In this document: piece after piece, positions 1-9,024 of the stretch | Layout of the letters: each line of letters opens with the position of its first letter | How positions within the stretch are numbered: position 1 is the first letter of the stretch | Assembly: GCF_030758315.1 (NCBI RefSeq) | Contig: NZ_CP132336.1 | Coordinates: 496,001-560,000, forward strand | Origin: Pararhizobium sp. IMCC3301 | GTDB taxonomy: Bacteria; Pseudomonadota; Alphaproteobacteria; Rhizobiales; GCA-2746425 | Direction: 5' to 3' | DNA length: 64,000 nucleotides | Notes under the pieces: generated by a model | Seen by the model: only the letters and a program-made list of their open reading frames with translations | Told to the model about the DNA's origin: nothing | The model's database searches: none | Program-made: the position numbers and the translations under genes

Positions 1-690
1 CTCGCACAGGCGGCCAACAGTGCGGTCCAGCCAGTGTCGGTTGTCGCCTGATTGATGTCCGCTCCATTTTCCAAAAGCAATTGTACGGTTGCCGTATGAC
101 CACTCGCACAGGCGGCCAACAGTGCGGTCCAGCCAGTGTCGGTTGTCGCCTGATTGATCTCAGCTCCATTTTCCAGAAGCAATTGGACGGTTGCCGGATC
201 ACCATTCAAACTGGCCAACATCAGCGAGGTTGCGCCGATGTTGGTTGTCGCCTGATTGATGTCAGCTCCATTTTCCAGCAGCAACTGAACGGTTGCCCTA
301 TGGCCATGCTTACTGGCCGCCATCAACGAGTTCTCGCCGGTGTCGGTTGTCACCTGATTAATCTCAGCTCCATTTTCCAGAAGCAATTGGACAGCTGCCG
401 TATGACCACTCTCACTGGCGGCGAACAGCGCGATCATGCCAGTGTCGGTTGTCGCCTGATTGATCTCAGCTCCCTTTTCCAGAAGCAATTGGACGGTTGC
501 CGGATCACCATTCAAACTGGCCGCCATCAGCGCAGTTGCGCCGACGTTGGTTGTGGCCTGATTGATCTCAGCTCCCTTTTCCAACAGCAATTGGACGGTT
601 GCCGTATGACCATTCAAACTGGCGGATATCAGTGCGGTTACGCCTTCACTATCAGCAAAATTAACATCGAATTCTGACCTACCGCTTTCC
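1..690 (-). repeat. 102-bp tandem repeat encoding ankyrin units
   Basis: The 3' part of the ankyrin gene is built of units 102 bp long (34 codons). Positions 1-50 and 103-152 are almost identical, and further units start about every 102 bp up to roughly position 660. Identity is highest at the left edge and falls towards the start of the array, which points to recent expansion or homogenisation at the distal end. The array continues past the left edge. Confidence 0.85.
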
Positions 691-2843
691 GTCAGCAATT
701 TGATGGTGGATATAGCATCCAAATTAGCTACTGTGATTAACCCTTTCTGCAAAACAGCTTGCATTTCAAACCCCAAATACGAGCTCAGGGCATGACTTTG
801 ATTGTCAGGATTTAACCGAAATTCCTCATCTACCTGTTCCCAGTAGGTAATCAACGCTACTCGCAAATCTCCAGAAATTCTGCTACGCGCACACGGTTGA
901 AAATATTCAATTTCCAACCGATCACTCACCACATGCTGGAAGTCGTTTTCAGTATTTTGCTCAAATAGATCGGTCATTAAGACAGCAACAGCACCTCGCA
1001 TTGAAGACTCTTTTGGATAAAGAGCCGGCTGTAGTAACTCAAACAGATCGGTTCTGTATTGCTCTCTAGATACGTCTAGCGTCGTGTCTTTTGCGAGATT
1101 GCGCCGCATCCGACGTATAAACTCCAGAAATTCTTCGGCATTCTTTTCAGTTTTTTTTGCGCCTTCTTTCACGCAGAGCAATGCGATGAAGGCATCCATC
1201 AAAACCGACCAGCCAACAACCTTCTTCAGCACCAGTAGAAAAAAAGACTCGCCAATAATATCGGGCTCAAAGGCACCTATATTTTGCGTGTCAGGTTTAG
1301 ATATTAGCGCACACGAATAGGCTAGGATGGCATCAGAGTGTTTGTGTAAATCCCGTTGCACGGCATCAGGCAATTGCGCATAGAGTTTTTTATAGCTTAC
1401 GCCACGTAACGCACTAGCAGCAGCAATCAGACATCCAATCCACTCTCCGTGTTCGTCCGGATTCATGCCTTCCGGAAGGCTTTTCCACGGCAAGCGGTTC
1501 GATGAATCCAGGTAATAATCTATCAAATCGCGTCTGTTGCCAAACGCATCTGACAATTCTCCTTTGGCGATGGCGTACCCCTTGAGTGCTGCGAAAAGCG
1601 GGCACCACGCACCCTCAGTATTTTCCAAATGTTCTATTGCTGCCTTGAGATTAATTTTATCGAGCGATTTATCTTCACCGTCCGCTTGGAATATGTCGGA
1701 GGCACGACAGATAATCGATTGAAGATCAGTCTCAGATTGCTGCTCTTTTTGCAGAAAAAGCGGTCGTTCATTGAAAAAAAGCTTTCGCTTTTTATTGAGG
1801 TCAACGTGACTATCAATGATACCGCCAAATCGTGGATCGCGTCTTAGCTCATTTAGATTGTCCGGGAAGATGTGATCAACCAATAACAGCCTGACGGATT
1901 TTTTCGGGGGTAGAGTATTCGCAGATCCGCCCCAGCGTGCAAAGAGGGACCGAATATCAGCTGTGAACAGATGAATGTAGTCAATCACAATCAGTGTCGA
2001 AAACTCAGGTTCCCAAGTACTCCAATCACCGTTCCAATTGCTTTTGACAATTTGATTTAGGAAACCAAAATTCCAAATACGCTTTCCATCAGATTTGAAA
2101 GCGCTCTTCTCAGAGAATTCATGTAGCCAGTGGTTAAGCAAGCGGGTTTTTCCAGCACCTGATGGACCGGACAACGCCCAAACACCGAAACCCTGCTCTT
2201 TGAGAACAAAGTCATTGAGTGTTCTCATTTCTTTATCCCGCCCAACGAACGGAAGCGCATCAACAACAGTCGGATCAAGCCAGTTGGATTTGTCTTGGCT
2301 TAAGGTTTCTTGTTCTGGCAGGTATAGAGGTGGTTCAGAGGATGGTGGATGAGAATCCTTGCCTTTGTTAAAACCTGTGTTTTTTTTCGAAATGACAGGG
2401 AGCGGAAGAAAGTGCCAAAATTCATCGGGAGGAGAATTTTGGAAATTGTTCTCAAACAACTGACGTAGTTTTTCTGCGTGAAAGCGAGCCAAAAACTCCA
2501 ATGCAAGCGCTGTTTGGACTATATTCGCCCGATTTTTTCTTATTTCACCTATAAAACTATAAGTTATCGTATTCGTATAACCTTGTTGAGGTTTCTTAAT
2601 AAGCCGCAAATTTCTGTCATTTTCACGATCAATCTCAAAGTGAAATGCTTTACTAAACTTTAATTCATTCCGCTTTCTCAAAGCATTTATCTGAGAGATT
2701 TGCTCATAAATAGTTTGATCCCTGACCGTTTTTTCTTCTTCATTTTCATGTCGAATTTGTTTAATCAAGTCTCTTAGACTGCTGATAAAATCCTTATTAC
2801 CCTTATTTTCTTCAGCAAAACCGTAGTAGAAATCATAGGCCAT
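1..2843 (-). CDS. STAND-like P-loop NTPase with C-terminal ankyrin repeats (3' end beyond window)
   Basis: An open frame runs without a stop from ATG at 2843 down to the left edge, giving at least 947 residues. Residues 1-200 are charged and helical with no recognised domain. A segment reading LPFVGRDKEM leads into Walker A GPSGAGKTR at about residues 226-234, and a Walker B-like strand LIVIDYI follows near residue 288. This is the layout of STAND/NACHT-type ATPases. A long helical region follows, then from about residue 724 at least six 34-residue ankyrin repeats of the GHTATVQLLLENGADINQ type. STAND ATPases with repeat sensors are often antiphage or signalling switches; a defence role here is inferred from architecture and neighbourhood. 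The gene is divergent from the MORN-like gene at 2983 and has only a weak ribosome-binding site. The C-terminus is outside the window, so its full length and any effector domain there are unknown. Confidence 0.8.
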   Translation of the reverse strand, partial: MAYDFYYGFAEENKGNKDFISSLRDLIKQIRHENEEEKTVRDQTIYEQISQINALRKRNELKFSKAFHFEIDRENDRNLRLIKKPQQGYTNTITYSFIGEIRKNRANIVQTALALEFLARFHAEKLRQLFENNFQNSPPDEFWHFLPLPVISKKNTGFNKGKDSHPPSSEPPLYLPEQETLSQDKSNWLDPTVVDALPFVGRDKEMRTLNDFVLKEQGFGVWALSGPSGAGKTRLLNHWLHEFSEKSAFKSDGKRIWNFGFLNQIVKSNWNGDWSTWEPEFSTLIVIDYIHLFTADIRSLFARWGGSANTLPPKKSVRLLLVDHIFPDNLNELRRDPRFGGIIDSHVDLNKKRKLFFNERPLFLQKEQQSETDLQSIICRASDIFQADGEDKSLDKINLKAAIEHLENTEGAWCPLFAALKGYAIAKGELSDAFGNRRDLIDYYLDSSNRLPWKSLPEGMNPDEHGEWIGCLIAAASALRGVSYKKLYAQLPDAVQRDLHKHSDAILAYSCALISKPDTQNIGAFEPDIIGESFFLLVLKKVVGWSVLMDAFIALLCVKEGAKKTEKNAEEFLEFIRRMRRNLAKDTTLDVSREQYRTDLFELLQPALYPKESSMRGAVAVLMTDLFEQNTENDFQHVVSDRLEIEYFQPCARSRISGDLRVALITYWEQVDEEFRLNPDNQSHALSSYLGFEMQAVLQKGLITVANLDAISTIKLLTESGRSEFDVNFADSEGVTALISASLNGHTATVQLLLEKGAEINQATTNVGATALMAASLNGDPATVQLLLEKGAEINQATTDTGMIALFAASESGHTAAVQLLLENGAEINQVTTDTGENSLMAASKHGHRATVQLLLENGADINQATTNIGATSLMLASLNGDPATVQLLLENGAEINQATTDTGWTALLAACASGHTATVQLLLENGADINQATTDTGWTALLAACA

Positions 2844-2945
2844 TTCGCATATCAATTTTCATAATGTTTCAATATCTAATAGTTCAACATATTGGAATTA
2901 AATTGCAACTGGAACTTTAGGCAATCTGGAGTCACCATAAAAAAT

Positions 2946-2980
2946 TTGTATTTAGCAAATATGTTATGTTATACTATAAC
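2946..2980 (+). promoter_or_regulatory. Candidate promoter with a palindrome; possible leaderless start
   Basis: TTGTAT at 2946-2951 and TATACT at 2970-2975 are 18 bp apart. The -10 lies inside a perfect palindrome GTTATA-C-TATAAC (2968-2980). ATG follows at 2983 with no Shine-Dalgarno sequence, so transcription would begin almost at the start codon. The palindrome could also be an operator. This is read by eye only. Confidence 0.35.
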
Positions 2981-2982
2981 AA

Positions 2983-3531
2983 ATGAAGATATCGTATGAA
3001 GTAACTGTTGGACCGGACGAACATAGACCAAACAACGCTGATGGAACTGTTGAGATTTGGACACTTAATGGAGAGTACCATTGTGAACATGGTCCCGCCG
3101 TCATCACAAGAAATGCAAATAAACAAATCATTTCGCAGCACTGGTGGCTAAACAACCAGCGGTATCGAGAAAACGGGCCAGCAGTGATTTATGATGATGG
3201 TGTCATGCATGAAACCTCATGGCACCCTGCACGGGAAGACGGACCAAGCCGACTTGTAAAAATCAATGACCTCGTCACAGAAGAAGAATGGAGGACCCCA
3301 CTGAAAAAGGGCGGGTTTCATCGCATTGGTGGTCCGGCTATAATCGACACAGATTCAAACACGGGGATCGTTTATAAAGAATCCTGGTATCTATTTGGAA
3401 AGCGACATCGAGAAGATGGCCCTGCACTCATCGAGCGTGATCGACAAACAGGCCAAATCACCAAGCAGGAATATTACAAAAATGGCCGCCGGATGGAACC
3501 TCAATCACAAGCTCCAAAAATAACCCTCTAA
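2983..3531 (+). CDS. MORN-like (HREDGPA-type) repeat protein
   Basis: 182 residues with no signal peptide or membrane segment. At least four copies of a short motif ending in GPA or GPS are visible: CEHGPAVI, RENGPAVI, REDGPSRL and REDGPALI. Each lies between aromatic strands such as WWLNNQRY and WYLFGKRH. This is the MORN-like repeat seen in YwqK-type proteins and in scattered bacterial and giant-virus proteins, usually as a beta-repeat binding surface. No catalytic motif is visible and the biochemical role is unknown. It is divergent from the ankyrin NTPase with a 139-bp gap, so the two could share a control region. The family is found next to toxins and surface proteins, but nothing here fixes a role. 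Confidence 0.75.
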   Translation: MKISYEVTVGPDEHRPNNADGTVEIWTLNGEYHCEHGPAVITRNANKQIISQHWWLNNQRYRENGPAVIYDDGVMHETSWHPAREDGPSRLVKINDLVTEEEWRTPLKKGGFHRIGGPAIIDTDSNTGIVYKESWYLFGKRHREDGPALIERDRQTGQITKQEYYKNGRRMEPQSQAPKITL

Positions 3532-3693
3532 ATCTTGTCGCCAAATCACTCACCGGAAATTTTAGCCTCAACTCGCCATTTACCGACTCTTTTTTTGTCT
3601 TTCCGACACTATTAAACAGTTTCCCGACCTTGCAACCCGACTAAAACATGGTGTTTTTAATCAAGCAGTTAACGAGCCAAAAAGGATGCTCTC

Positions 3694-3918
3694 ATGACTG
3701 CTTCTTTCAAAGAACCTCATAGTTACCTGGATTCCAACGTCCCCGGACAAATAATAGAAGAGCCCCAATCACCCATATCCAAATGCCTTACTGCCCGTGA
3801 TGGCGAACCATGCGTGTATATAGGCTTGGCTGACCTGCGAGCATTGCTGGATCAGCGCGATCAAGCGCTAAGAGCGGCGGCGGAACTTCACTTCAAAACC
3901 ATCATCCCTGATGACTAG
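3694..3918 (+). CDS. Small helical protein, paralogue of the gene at 4068
   Basis: 74 residues, preceded by an AAGGA-like ribosome-binding site. The C-terminal half (YIGLADLRALLDQRDQAL) resembles the C-terminal half of the protein at 4068-4358 (LVKLSDLLELRAQRDDAL), so the two are likely paralogues sharing one helical module. It has no cysteines arranged as a zinc ribbon, unlike its relative. The 175 bp upstream of it, from the end of the MORN-like gene, hold nothing recognisable. It sits at the start of the conjugation block. Function unknown. Confidence 0.5.
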   Translation: MTASFKEPHSYLDSNVPGQIIEEPQSPISKCLTARDGEPCVYIGLADLRALLDQRDQALRAAAELHFKTIIPDD

Positions 3919-4067
3919 GAATGGCATCATGCAGAGCCAGATTAATTTATGGCACTGCATGTTTGGCGCACTGCTGGATCTATTCCAGAACAAGTGTGCG
4001 CGGTTATCTGTTCCAAAATCCCTGATGATGGACAAGCTCCAGAATTTCCAACTCAAGGAGTCCAAAA

Positions 4068-4358
4068 ATGGCTTCAATATATCAAGAACCACACTGCCCC
4101 GCGTGTAACAATCCATATGTCTCGGAAACAGGCGAATGGCGGATTTGTCGAGATTGCCCTTTTCGCAGTCCAGATAATGTTTCACCTGAAAACAACGAGC
4201 CAAAGGTCGATCCAAACAAAAATTCTGATCGTTCCGGCGACCATCCCATTATGGTTCTGGTCAAGCTGTCGGACCTGCTCGAACTCCGGGCTCAGCGGGA
4301 CGATGCCCTTAGCGAGAATGCGGAAATGCTTTTCCGCACCATTGATCACGAGGGTTAG
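4068..4358 (+). CDS. Small zinc-ribbon protein
   Basis: 96 residues with a good ribosome-binding site (AAGGAG 8 bases before ATG). The N-terminus has two cysteine pairs, CPAC at residues 9-12 and CRDC about 16 residues later, forming a probable zinc ribbon. The C-terminal half (LVKLSDLLELRAQRDDALSE) is helical and matches the end of the protein at 3694-3918. Proteins of this size with a restriction-alleviation-like zinc ribbon are common in phage and plasmid cargo. Function is not assigned. A second open frame, 3949-4389, overlaps in another phase and looks weaker. Confidence 0.6.
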   Translation: MASIYQEPHCPACNNPYVSETGEWRICRDCPFRSPDNVSPENNEPKVDPNKNSDRSGDHPIMVLVKLSDLLELRAQRDDALSENAEMLFRTIDHEG

Positions 4359-4396
4359 CAGTGCGAACCGCCTCGACGCCGGATTTTGAACACATC

Positions 4397-4678
4397 TCAA
4401 TGCATTCGGCGACGATGATCTTCCTCATAAATGGCTTTGAGGCCATCGGAGCGTTCCCTTAGTTCCGCACCGGCCTTGTCGCAAAACTCCACATAAACAT
4501 CCATTCCTTGTCGCTCGACATGTTTCAGCAACATTTGCAGAACCGTCCAGGCCAGTTCCAACCGAACTGTTTTGAAATCGGCGGTCCAGCTGCTCAGCGA
4601 AGCCAAAACCTCCCCTTTCAAACAATCCTCAGGGTCACGAGGTGCCCCCTGTCGGTCGTCGTCAAATCCAAAGCGCAT
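4397..4678 (-). CDS. Hypothetical 93-residue acidic protein
   Basis: A frame on the minus strand with a good ribosome-binding site (GAAAGGA, 7 bases before ATG). It is divergent from the gene at 4715 with only 36 bp between the two starts. The protein is helical and acidic, with the segment LKHVERQGMDVYVEFCDKAG near the middle. No family is recognised. Support is the start signal, the codon pattern and the fact that it fills an otherwise empty stretch between two plus-strand genes. Confidence 0.55.
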   Translation of the reverse strand: MRFGFDDDRQGAPRDPEDCLKGEVLASLSSWTADFKTVRLELAWTVLQMLLKHVERQGMDVYVEFCDKAGAELRERSDGLKAIYEEDHRRRMH

Positions 4679-4714
4679 CTCAAAATCCTTTCATTATCAA
4701 ATAAGGTGAATCAA

Positions 4715-5188
4715 ATGTCTGATGATACCAAAACTGACCGTCCCGGTGCAAAACTCGAGCGGACAGACCCTGTGAGTGCGCGTTTCAACCAGAACAACGA
4801 ACTGGCGGAGAAGTATTACAATGCCTCTCCTGAGGCGCGCGCCAAGGCTGATGAGTACATCGCAACACGCGATGAACGCCTGGAGGCCGAGAAAAAGAAC
4901 CAGCAACGCGCCCACAAGTTCCGCGTACTGCGCGCGGAGAATGACTTGCTCAAGAAATATATCGGTGAGCAGGCGCTTCGACCCGAATCCGTCAGGGCCG
5001 ATCCTTCAACCGATTTGAAAATCATCGAAGAGCAAGCTGAAAAAATGGTGAGTAAACGCGAGGCATTCTATCAGCAGAATATCGAGAGAGAGACAGAAGC
5101 CACAATCCGACATGTGCTTGCAAAAGACCAGCAGGGCCACAGCGCAGATCAGACTCAGCACGCTCACGAACAGGAGCAGGAGCACTGA
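4715..5188 (+). CDS. Charged coiled-coil protein ahead of the coupling-protein gene
   Basis: 157 residues from an ATG with AAGGTG at the right distance; the frame is open further upstream, but that part is antisense to the gene at 4397. The product is highly charged and almost wholly helical (ARAKADEYIATRDERLEAEKK), with a histidine- and glutamine-rich tail. It ends 4 bp before the coupling-protein gene, so the two are very likely co-transcribed. Position suggests an accessory factor for the conjugative coupling protein, but no family is recognised. Confidence 0.65.
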   Translation: MSDDTKTDRPGAKLERTDPVSARFNQNNELAEKYYNASPEARAKADEYIATRDERLEAEKKNQQRAHKFRVLRAENDLLKKYIGEQALRPESVRADPSTDLKIIEEQAEKMVSKREAFYQQNIERETEATIRHVLAKDQQGHSADQTQHAHEQEQEH

Positions 5189-5192
5189 GACT

Positions 5193-6875
5193 ATGTCTCA
5201 GCAAACTGTTCAATCACCATGGGGTCAGGCTCTCTTAAGTCTGATCCTCTATCTGATCTACCGGTTTTTCAACTCAATAGATGCAGAACCGCTTTATCTT
5301 TGGCTATTTGGTAGCGCGACGCTTTTGTGTGTGTTTCTGACAATTAAGGGCTTGATCGGATCATTTCGCTGGTTGCGCCTGATCAAGTCCATGAAAGTTC
5401 CAACCGGGATATATGGACAGACGAAATTTCCAACGGCGAGCAATGCCGAAGACATTGGTCTGCGTTTTTCAAACGAAGATGGCGACGGAATTCCGCTGGC
5501 ATCTGTCGATGGCAAAATCATTTACTGGCATGGGCGTGGTCATATGTCTGTGCGCGCTCCAACGGATTCAGGCAAGACGGAATCGAGTGCCGCAAATATC
5601 TGCTTTGCGCTTGGCAGTCACCGAAACATCATTTGTACTGCCAAGGGTGCCGAGCTTGCGTGGCTGTGCGGCCCTTACCGGAAATCAATTGGTCAAAATA
5701 TTATCTTCATCAATCCATGGCGTTTGATGAACAAAAACGGCCTTCCGTTTCATGATTTCAACCCGGTCGGCCATTTAGTCAAATATGCCGAACGCCGAGA
5801 CCCTGAACTGATCGACAAGGCCCGGAGCATCGCCAATATCTTGTCACCAGAACCAGAAAATGGTTCTGGTGACAACAAGATTTTCCGAACCCAGGCTTGC
5901 GATATATTGACCTGGTGTCTGGTCTATCTCGCAATTCTCGAGGCCGAGACCGGAGAACTGTGTTGTAATTTGCCGTACCTTTACAATGTGCTCTGCGGCT
6001 CAAATGAAGATCTGATGGAATTCTTCTCCCAGATGCAGACCTGTTATGAATTTGGTGGCACAATCAGACGCGCTGCGGGTCGGTTCCACGGTAAGATGCA
6101 GCGTTCGCCCAAATCTGCTGAATCATTTTTGACCCAGGCTCAGGATGCTCTGCAGCTATACGATCCTGCTGGAATGTTGGGCCGCTCAATGGAGTATTCC
6201 GATTTCGATCCGGTGGACTTGAAACGACCAGACAAACCCACCACTATCTTTATTATCATCCCACCAGAGAAGTCCCTGACCCACGGCAGCTTTGCAGGCC
6301 TGTGCCTCAATGCACTGATTGATATCTGCATTGAGGCTGACAGTTTTGAGCCAAGGGTCACAGTAGTGGCCGACGAATTTGCGAATTTATCAGAGGGCAA
6401 GTTACCAGCAATTCTGCCCGCTCTTTTTGTGGGGCGCTCTCGCGGTCTGCAACTGATCACATATGTGCAGGATACAGAATCCTATTCGCGATATGGCAAG
6501 GAAGCCAGCGCATTCACAACCCAGGCCGAAGTGGTTCTGGCTTGGGGTATCCGGTCGACCAAGGACGCGGAAGATTATTCCAAACGCTCACCGCAAAAGA
6601 GCATCATGGCAGAGAGCGGTAACATTCCAATTTCCGATGATGCTGGCAGCGATGGCAAATATTCTCTTGGATTATCTGAGAAAGGCATCGCCTATCTACG
6701 GGCCGACGAATTCATGAGCCTGCCCGACTATACAGCGGTAATTTTCTACAAACAAAATACGCCGCTGATTGCAAAACTCTTCTCTTATCGCATGGTTGAG
6801 CCTTGGTGCCATCACGCAACGCCAGTGCCAGGCTCGCCTCCTTTGAGCGAGCTGCCTGTCACGCTCAAGGCCTGA
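5193..6875 (+). CDS. VirD4/TraG-family type IV coupling protein
   Basis: 560 residues. Two hydrophobic helices (residues about 9-25 and 32-52) anchor it in the inner membrane. A cytoplasmic RecA-like ATPase follows, with Walker A APTDSGKT at residues 122-129 and Walker B VTVVADEF at residues 389-396. This is the layout of coupling proteins that bring DNA-relaxase complexes to a type IV secretion channel. The C-terminal part has the usual sequence order after Walker B (LQLITYVQDTESYSRYG). The start at ATG 5193 keeps the first membrane helix near the N-terminus and leaves a 4-bp gap to the previous gene. Neither a relaxase nor channel proteins are visible in the window, so the machinery may lie to the left or be supplied in trans. 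Confidence 0.88.
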   Translation: MSQQTVQSPWGQALLSLILYLIYRFFNSIDAEPLYLWLFGSATLLCVFLTIKGLIGSFRWLRLIKSMKVPTGIYGQTKFPTASNAEDIGLRFSNEDGDGIPLASVDGKIIYWHGRGHMSVRAPTDSGKTESSAANICFALGSHRNIICTAKGAELAWLCGPYRKSIGQNIIFINPWRLMNKNGLPFHDFNPVGHLVKYAERRDPELIDKARSIANILSPEPENGSGDNKIFRTQACDILTWCLVYLAILEAETGELCCNLPYLYNVLCGSNEDLMEFFSQMQTCYEFGGTIRRAAGRFHGKMQRSPKSAESFLTQAQDALQLYDPAGMLGRSMEYSDFDPVDLKRPDKPTTIFIIIPPEKSLTHGSFAGLCLNALIDICIEADSFEPRVTVVADEFANLSEGKLPAILPALFVGRSRGLQLITYVQDTESYSRYGKEASAFTTQAEVVLAWGIRSTKDAEDYSKRSPQKSIMAESGNIPISDDAGSDGKYSLGLSEKGIAYLRADEFMSLPDYTAVIFYKQNTPLIAKLFSYRMVEPWCHHATPVPGSPPLSELPVTLKA

Positions 6876-6947
6876 GGTTCAAAACCTCACCTCTGCCCGT
6901 CAGTAATCGGACGCTTTCCTCAACCTAAATGACCAATGGAGGCCATT

Positions 6948-7268
6948 ATGGCGTTCTCAAAACGCACGCCCGTGCGTGCCAACACCACCCCTGTGCTCGA
7001 TCGCAATACCAAACACTCGTTTTGGGCAGCACTGGCAAAGGTCATCGCCGTTCCCATGATCCCGCTGTTGTTGCTGATGTGGTTTGGCAGCCCTGCGTTG
7101 CGCATGAGCTATCGCTGGAATGGTGACCATCAGGCATCGGTTTACTCCCACTGTCTGTATCTCAATCTCATGTCCGGCTGGGAACATGTCGATCCCCTCT
7201 ACGGCGTGAACAACTGCCCGCTCATTACCTTCTTCCCCTTCAACATTGTCAACTTCATAAAAGGATAG
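6948..7268 (+). CDS. Small single-pass membrane protein of the transfer block
   Basis: 106 residues. ATG 6948 is chosen because GGAGG lies 7 bases upstream; an in-frame ATG at 6936 has no such signal. One hydrophobic helix (KVIAVPMIPLLLLMWFG) is followed by a region with two cysteines (HCLYL and NNCPL) that would lie outside the cytoplasm. It is between the coupling-protein gene and the larger membrane protein at 7274, 5 bp before the latter. No family is recognised; a role in conjugation is inferred from context only. Confidence 0.6.
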   Translation: MAFSKRTPVRANTTPVLDRNTKHSFWAALAKVIAVPMIPLLLLMWFGSPALRMSYRWNGDHQASVYSHCLYLNLMSGWEHVDPLYGVNNCPLITFFPFNIVNFIKG

Positions 7269-7273
7269 TTTCC

Positions 7274-8569
7274 ATGAATACCCAAACAACCAATTTAAGC
7301 CTGTTCCTGTTGGCCTTCATTAGCGCGGTACTGAACTTTGCAGGATTTGATCAGATCGCACTAAACGCGGACTGGTGGAAAAAATCCCTCTTTGCCCTCA
7401 CTGCCATCGGCGTGTGGATTTCTCTCTATCTGTTCTGGACTTATGCGTTTTCCGTCGTTCCAGAGCTGAAACGGCGCGGGAAACAGCTTTCAGGCTGGCT
7501 GGTAATCCTTGTCGGATGTGGTTTTATTTTGGCACTTAGTGCGTATTGGAACATGATTGCGCTGGTCGGTGGCGAAGTTCAAAAACTGGCCTTGAGAGAT
7601 ATTGGCATCCGCGCTCAAACCACAATCTCGCAGGCCATCGATGAAAGCAGCGGTTATCTGGTTTTGGTGCCTCAAATCAGTGCTCTGTCGGGGCACACTG
7701 AAGACATTACGCTTAGCGAGGAACAATCTGGGGCGATTACCGGAACGAAAGGTCCTGGCAGTGTTTCCAAGACACTACGCCAACTCAAATCCAAGATAGA
7801 TGCGGTATCAAAGGCGGTTACATCCGCCTCCTCCAATATTGCGGCGTTGAAAACAAAGGGTCAAAATTGTCTGGCTGATCTCCGCACTTCGATAAATGGC
7901 GGTGGTACGGATGATACACGCGGAGACGCGGTTGCCGCCAGTGTCGATTGCATCAACGAGACTGTGGCCAATCTGGGCAATCAGAACGTGACTTCATTGA
8001 TTGCCCAAAACATGTCCGGTCTGACGACTGGTGTTGTTCTGCCCGTATCCATCACGACCGCCAACCAAAAGGAGGCAGTCCAAAACATCCTTTCGGGATT
8101 GCAGAAGCAGGCAGACAATATCGCCATTGCCGCCAGCAACATCGCCGTGTCGCCAGTGACACCCCTGACCGCTGAACGCCCAAATGTGATGTCTGCAGTG
8201 TTGATTTATTGGAGATCAATCATTCCAGCGCTTGCTACGGCTGCGGCAATCGACCTTTTGCCGCTGCTGCTTCTGATCCTGCGGACGCTGCTGTATCGTG
8301 ATGCCGAGGAACGAGGTGATCCACGACATCCCTGGACTATGGGAGAATTGCTCGACGCATTTGCGCAAATGCAGCGGTTAAGCGGGTCCGTCCTGGGCAT
8401 ACAGTCGGGTCTCAACCCGGTCGAAGGCAACAACCATCCAGAATCCGTTCAAATCGTCTCAGACCAGCCTGAAAGCCCTCAGAGACTGACATTTCAGCCT
8501 GATAATGAAGAATGGTGGGACCTTCCCGAGGATTACGAACCTGAACTCCAGGAAGGTTCCCGCTCATGA
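7274..8569 (+). CDS. Multi-pass membrane protein with a periplasmic coiled-coil region
   Basis: 431 residues with AAGGA ahead of the ATG. Three hydrophobic helices at the N-terminus (residues about 8-100) are followed by a soluble region of some 200 residues rich in coiled-coil and Ser/Thr/Asn. A further hydrophobic segment (ALATAAAIDLLPLLLLILRTLL) near residue 325 leads to an acidic cytoplasmic tail. The layout recalls a chemoreceptor-like or pore-accessory membrane protein, but no domain is recognised. The last 4 bp overlap the next gene (ATGA), showing a shared transcript. Confidence 0.65.
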   Translation: MNTQTTNLSLFLLAFISAVLNFAGFDQIALNADWWKKSLFALTAIGVWISLYLFWTYAFSVVPELKRRGKQLSGWLVILVGCGFILALSAYWNMIALVGGEVQKLALRDIGIRAQTTISQAIDESSGYLVLVPQISALSGHTEDITLSEEQSGAITGTKGPGSVSKTLRQLKSKIDAVSKAVTSASSNIAALKTKGQNCLADLRTSINGGGTDDTRGDAVAASVDCINETVANLGNQNVTSLIAQNMSGLTTGVVLPVSITTANQKEAVQNILSGLQKQADNIAIAASNIAVSPVTPLTAERPNVMSAVLIYWRSIIPALATAAAIDLLPLLLLILRTLLYRDAEERGDPRHPWTMGELLDAFAQMQRLSGSVLGIQSGLNPVEGNNHPESVQIVSDQPESPQRLTFQPDNEEWWDLPEDYEPELQEGSRS

Positions 8570-9024
8570 AACGTATACTGGAACACTTCGCACGGGGGAC
8601 GGCGCTTATTGCCGTCCTCTCTCTAGGTCTTTTTCTGGTCGCAGCCTCCATCCTGAAAGGCGTTGGCTGGTCGTTGCCTGATCTTCTGAAGCAGATATCC
8701 ATTTCTGTTCCCTCATCCAGGCCAACGGCCAAAGCTGATGAAGTGCAAAACTATGTGCTATTCACCGAAGTCAAATTTGGTGACGGCCAGATCATAACCG
8801 GGATCAAATATACCTCAACATTGCGACAGCAAATCAACTCTCAGTGGTGTTACATCTCTGAAAACACAAAAGCGGGTGAGCCGACAACCCGATTGCAACT
8901 TGCCACTGTTTCCCAATCGGGCACCCAGACAATAGCCCCATTTACCGAAGCGGCCCTGTCACAGTTCGGACTGACTGCGCAGACCGCCACGAGCATTGTT
9001 AAGAGTCACTGCCGTTTTCAATAA
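8566..9024 (+). CDS. Membrane-anchored hypothetical protein of the transfer block
   Basis: 152 residues starting at an ATGA overlap with the previous gene. One N-terminal hydrophobic helix (TALIAVLSLGLFLVAASIL) acts as an anchor or uncleaved signal. The rest is a small extracytoplasmic domain with two cysteines (QWCYIS and SHCRFQ) that may form a disulfide. No family is recognised. The 176 bp after it, up to 9200, hold nothing recognisable. Confidence 0.6.
   Translation: MKRILEHFARGTALIAVLSLGLFLVAASILKGVGWSLPDLLKQISISVPSSRPTAKADEVQNYVLFTEVKFGDGQIITGIKYTSTLRQQINSQWCYISENTKAGEPTTRLQLATVSQSGTQTIAPFTEAALSQFGLTAQTATSIVKSHCRFQ

Noticed and set aside
1-690. Regular repeats that could look like a CRISPR array
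   Set aside because: The period is 102 bp with no unique spacers, and the minus strand encodes continuous ankyrin repeats.
3949-4389. 146-codon plus-strand frame overlapping the zinc-ribbon gene
   Set aside because: It has no clear ribosome-binding site or family, and the 4068 frame has a better start and a zinc motif.
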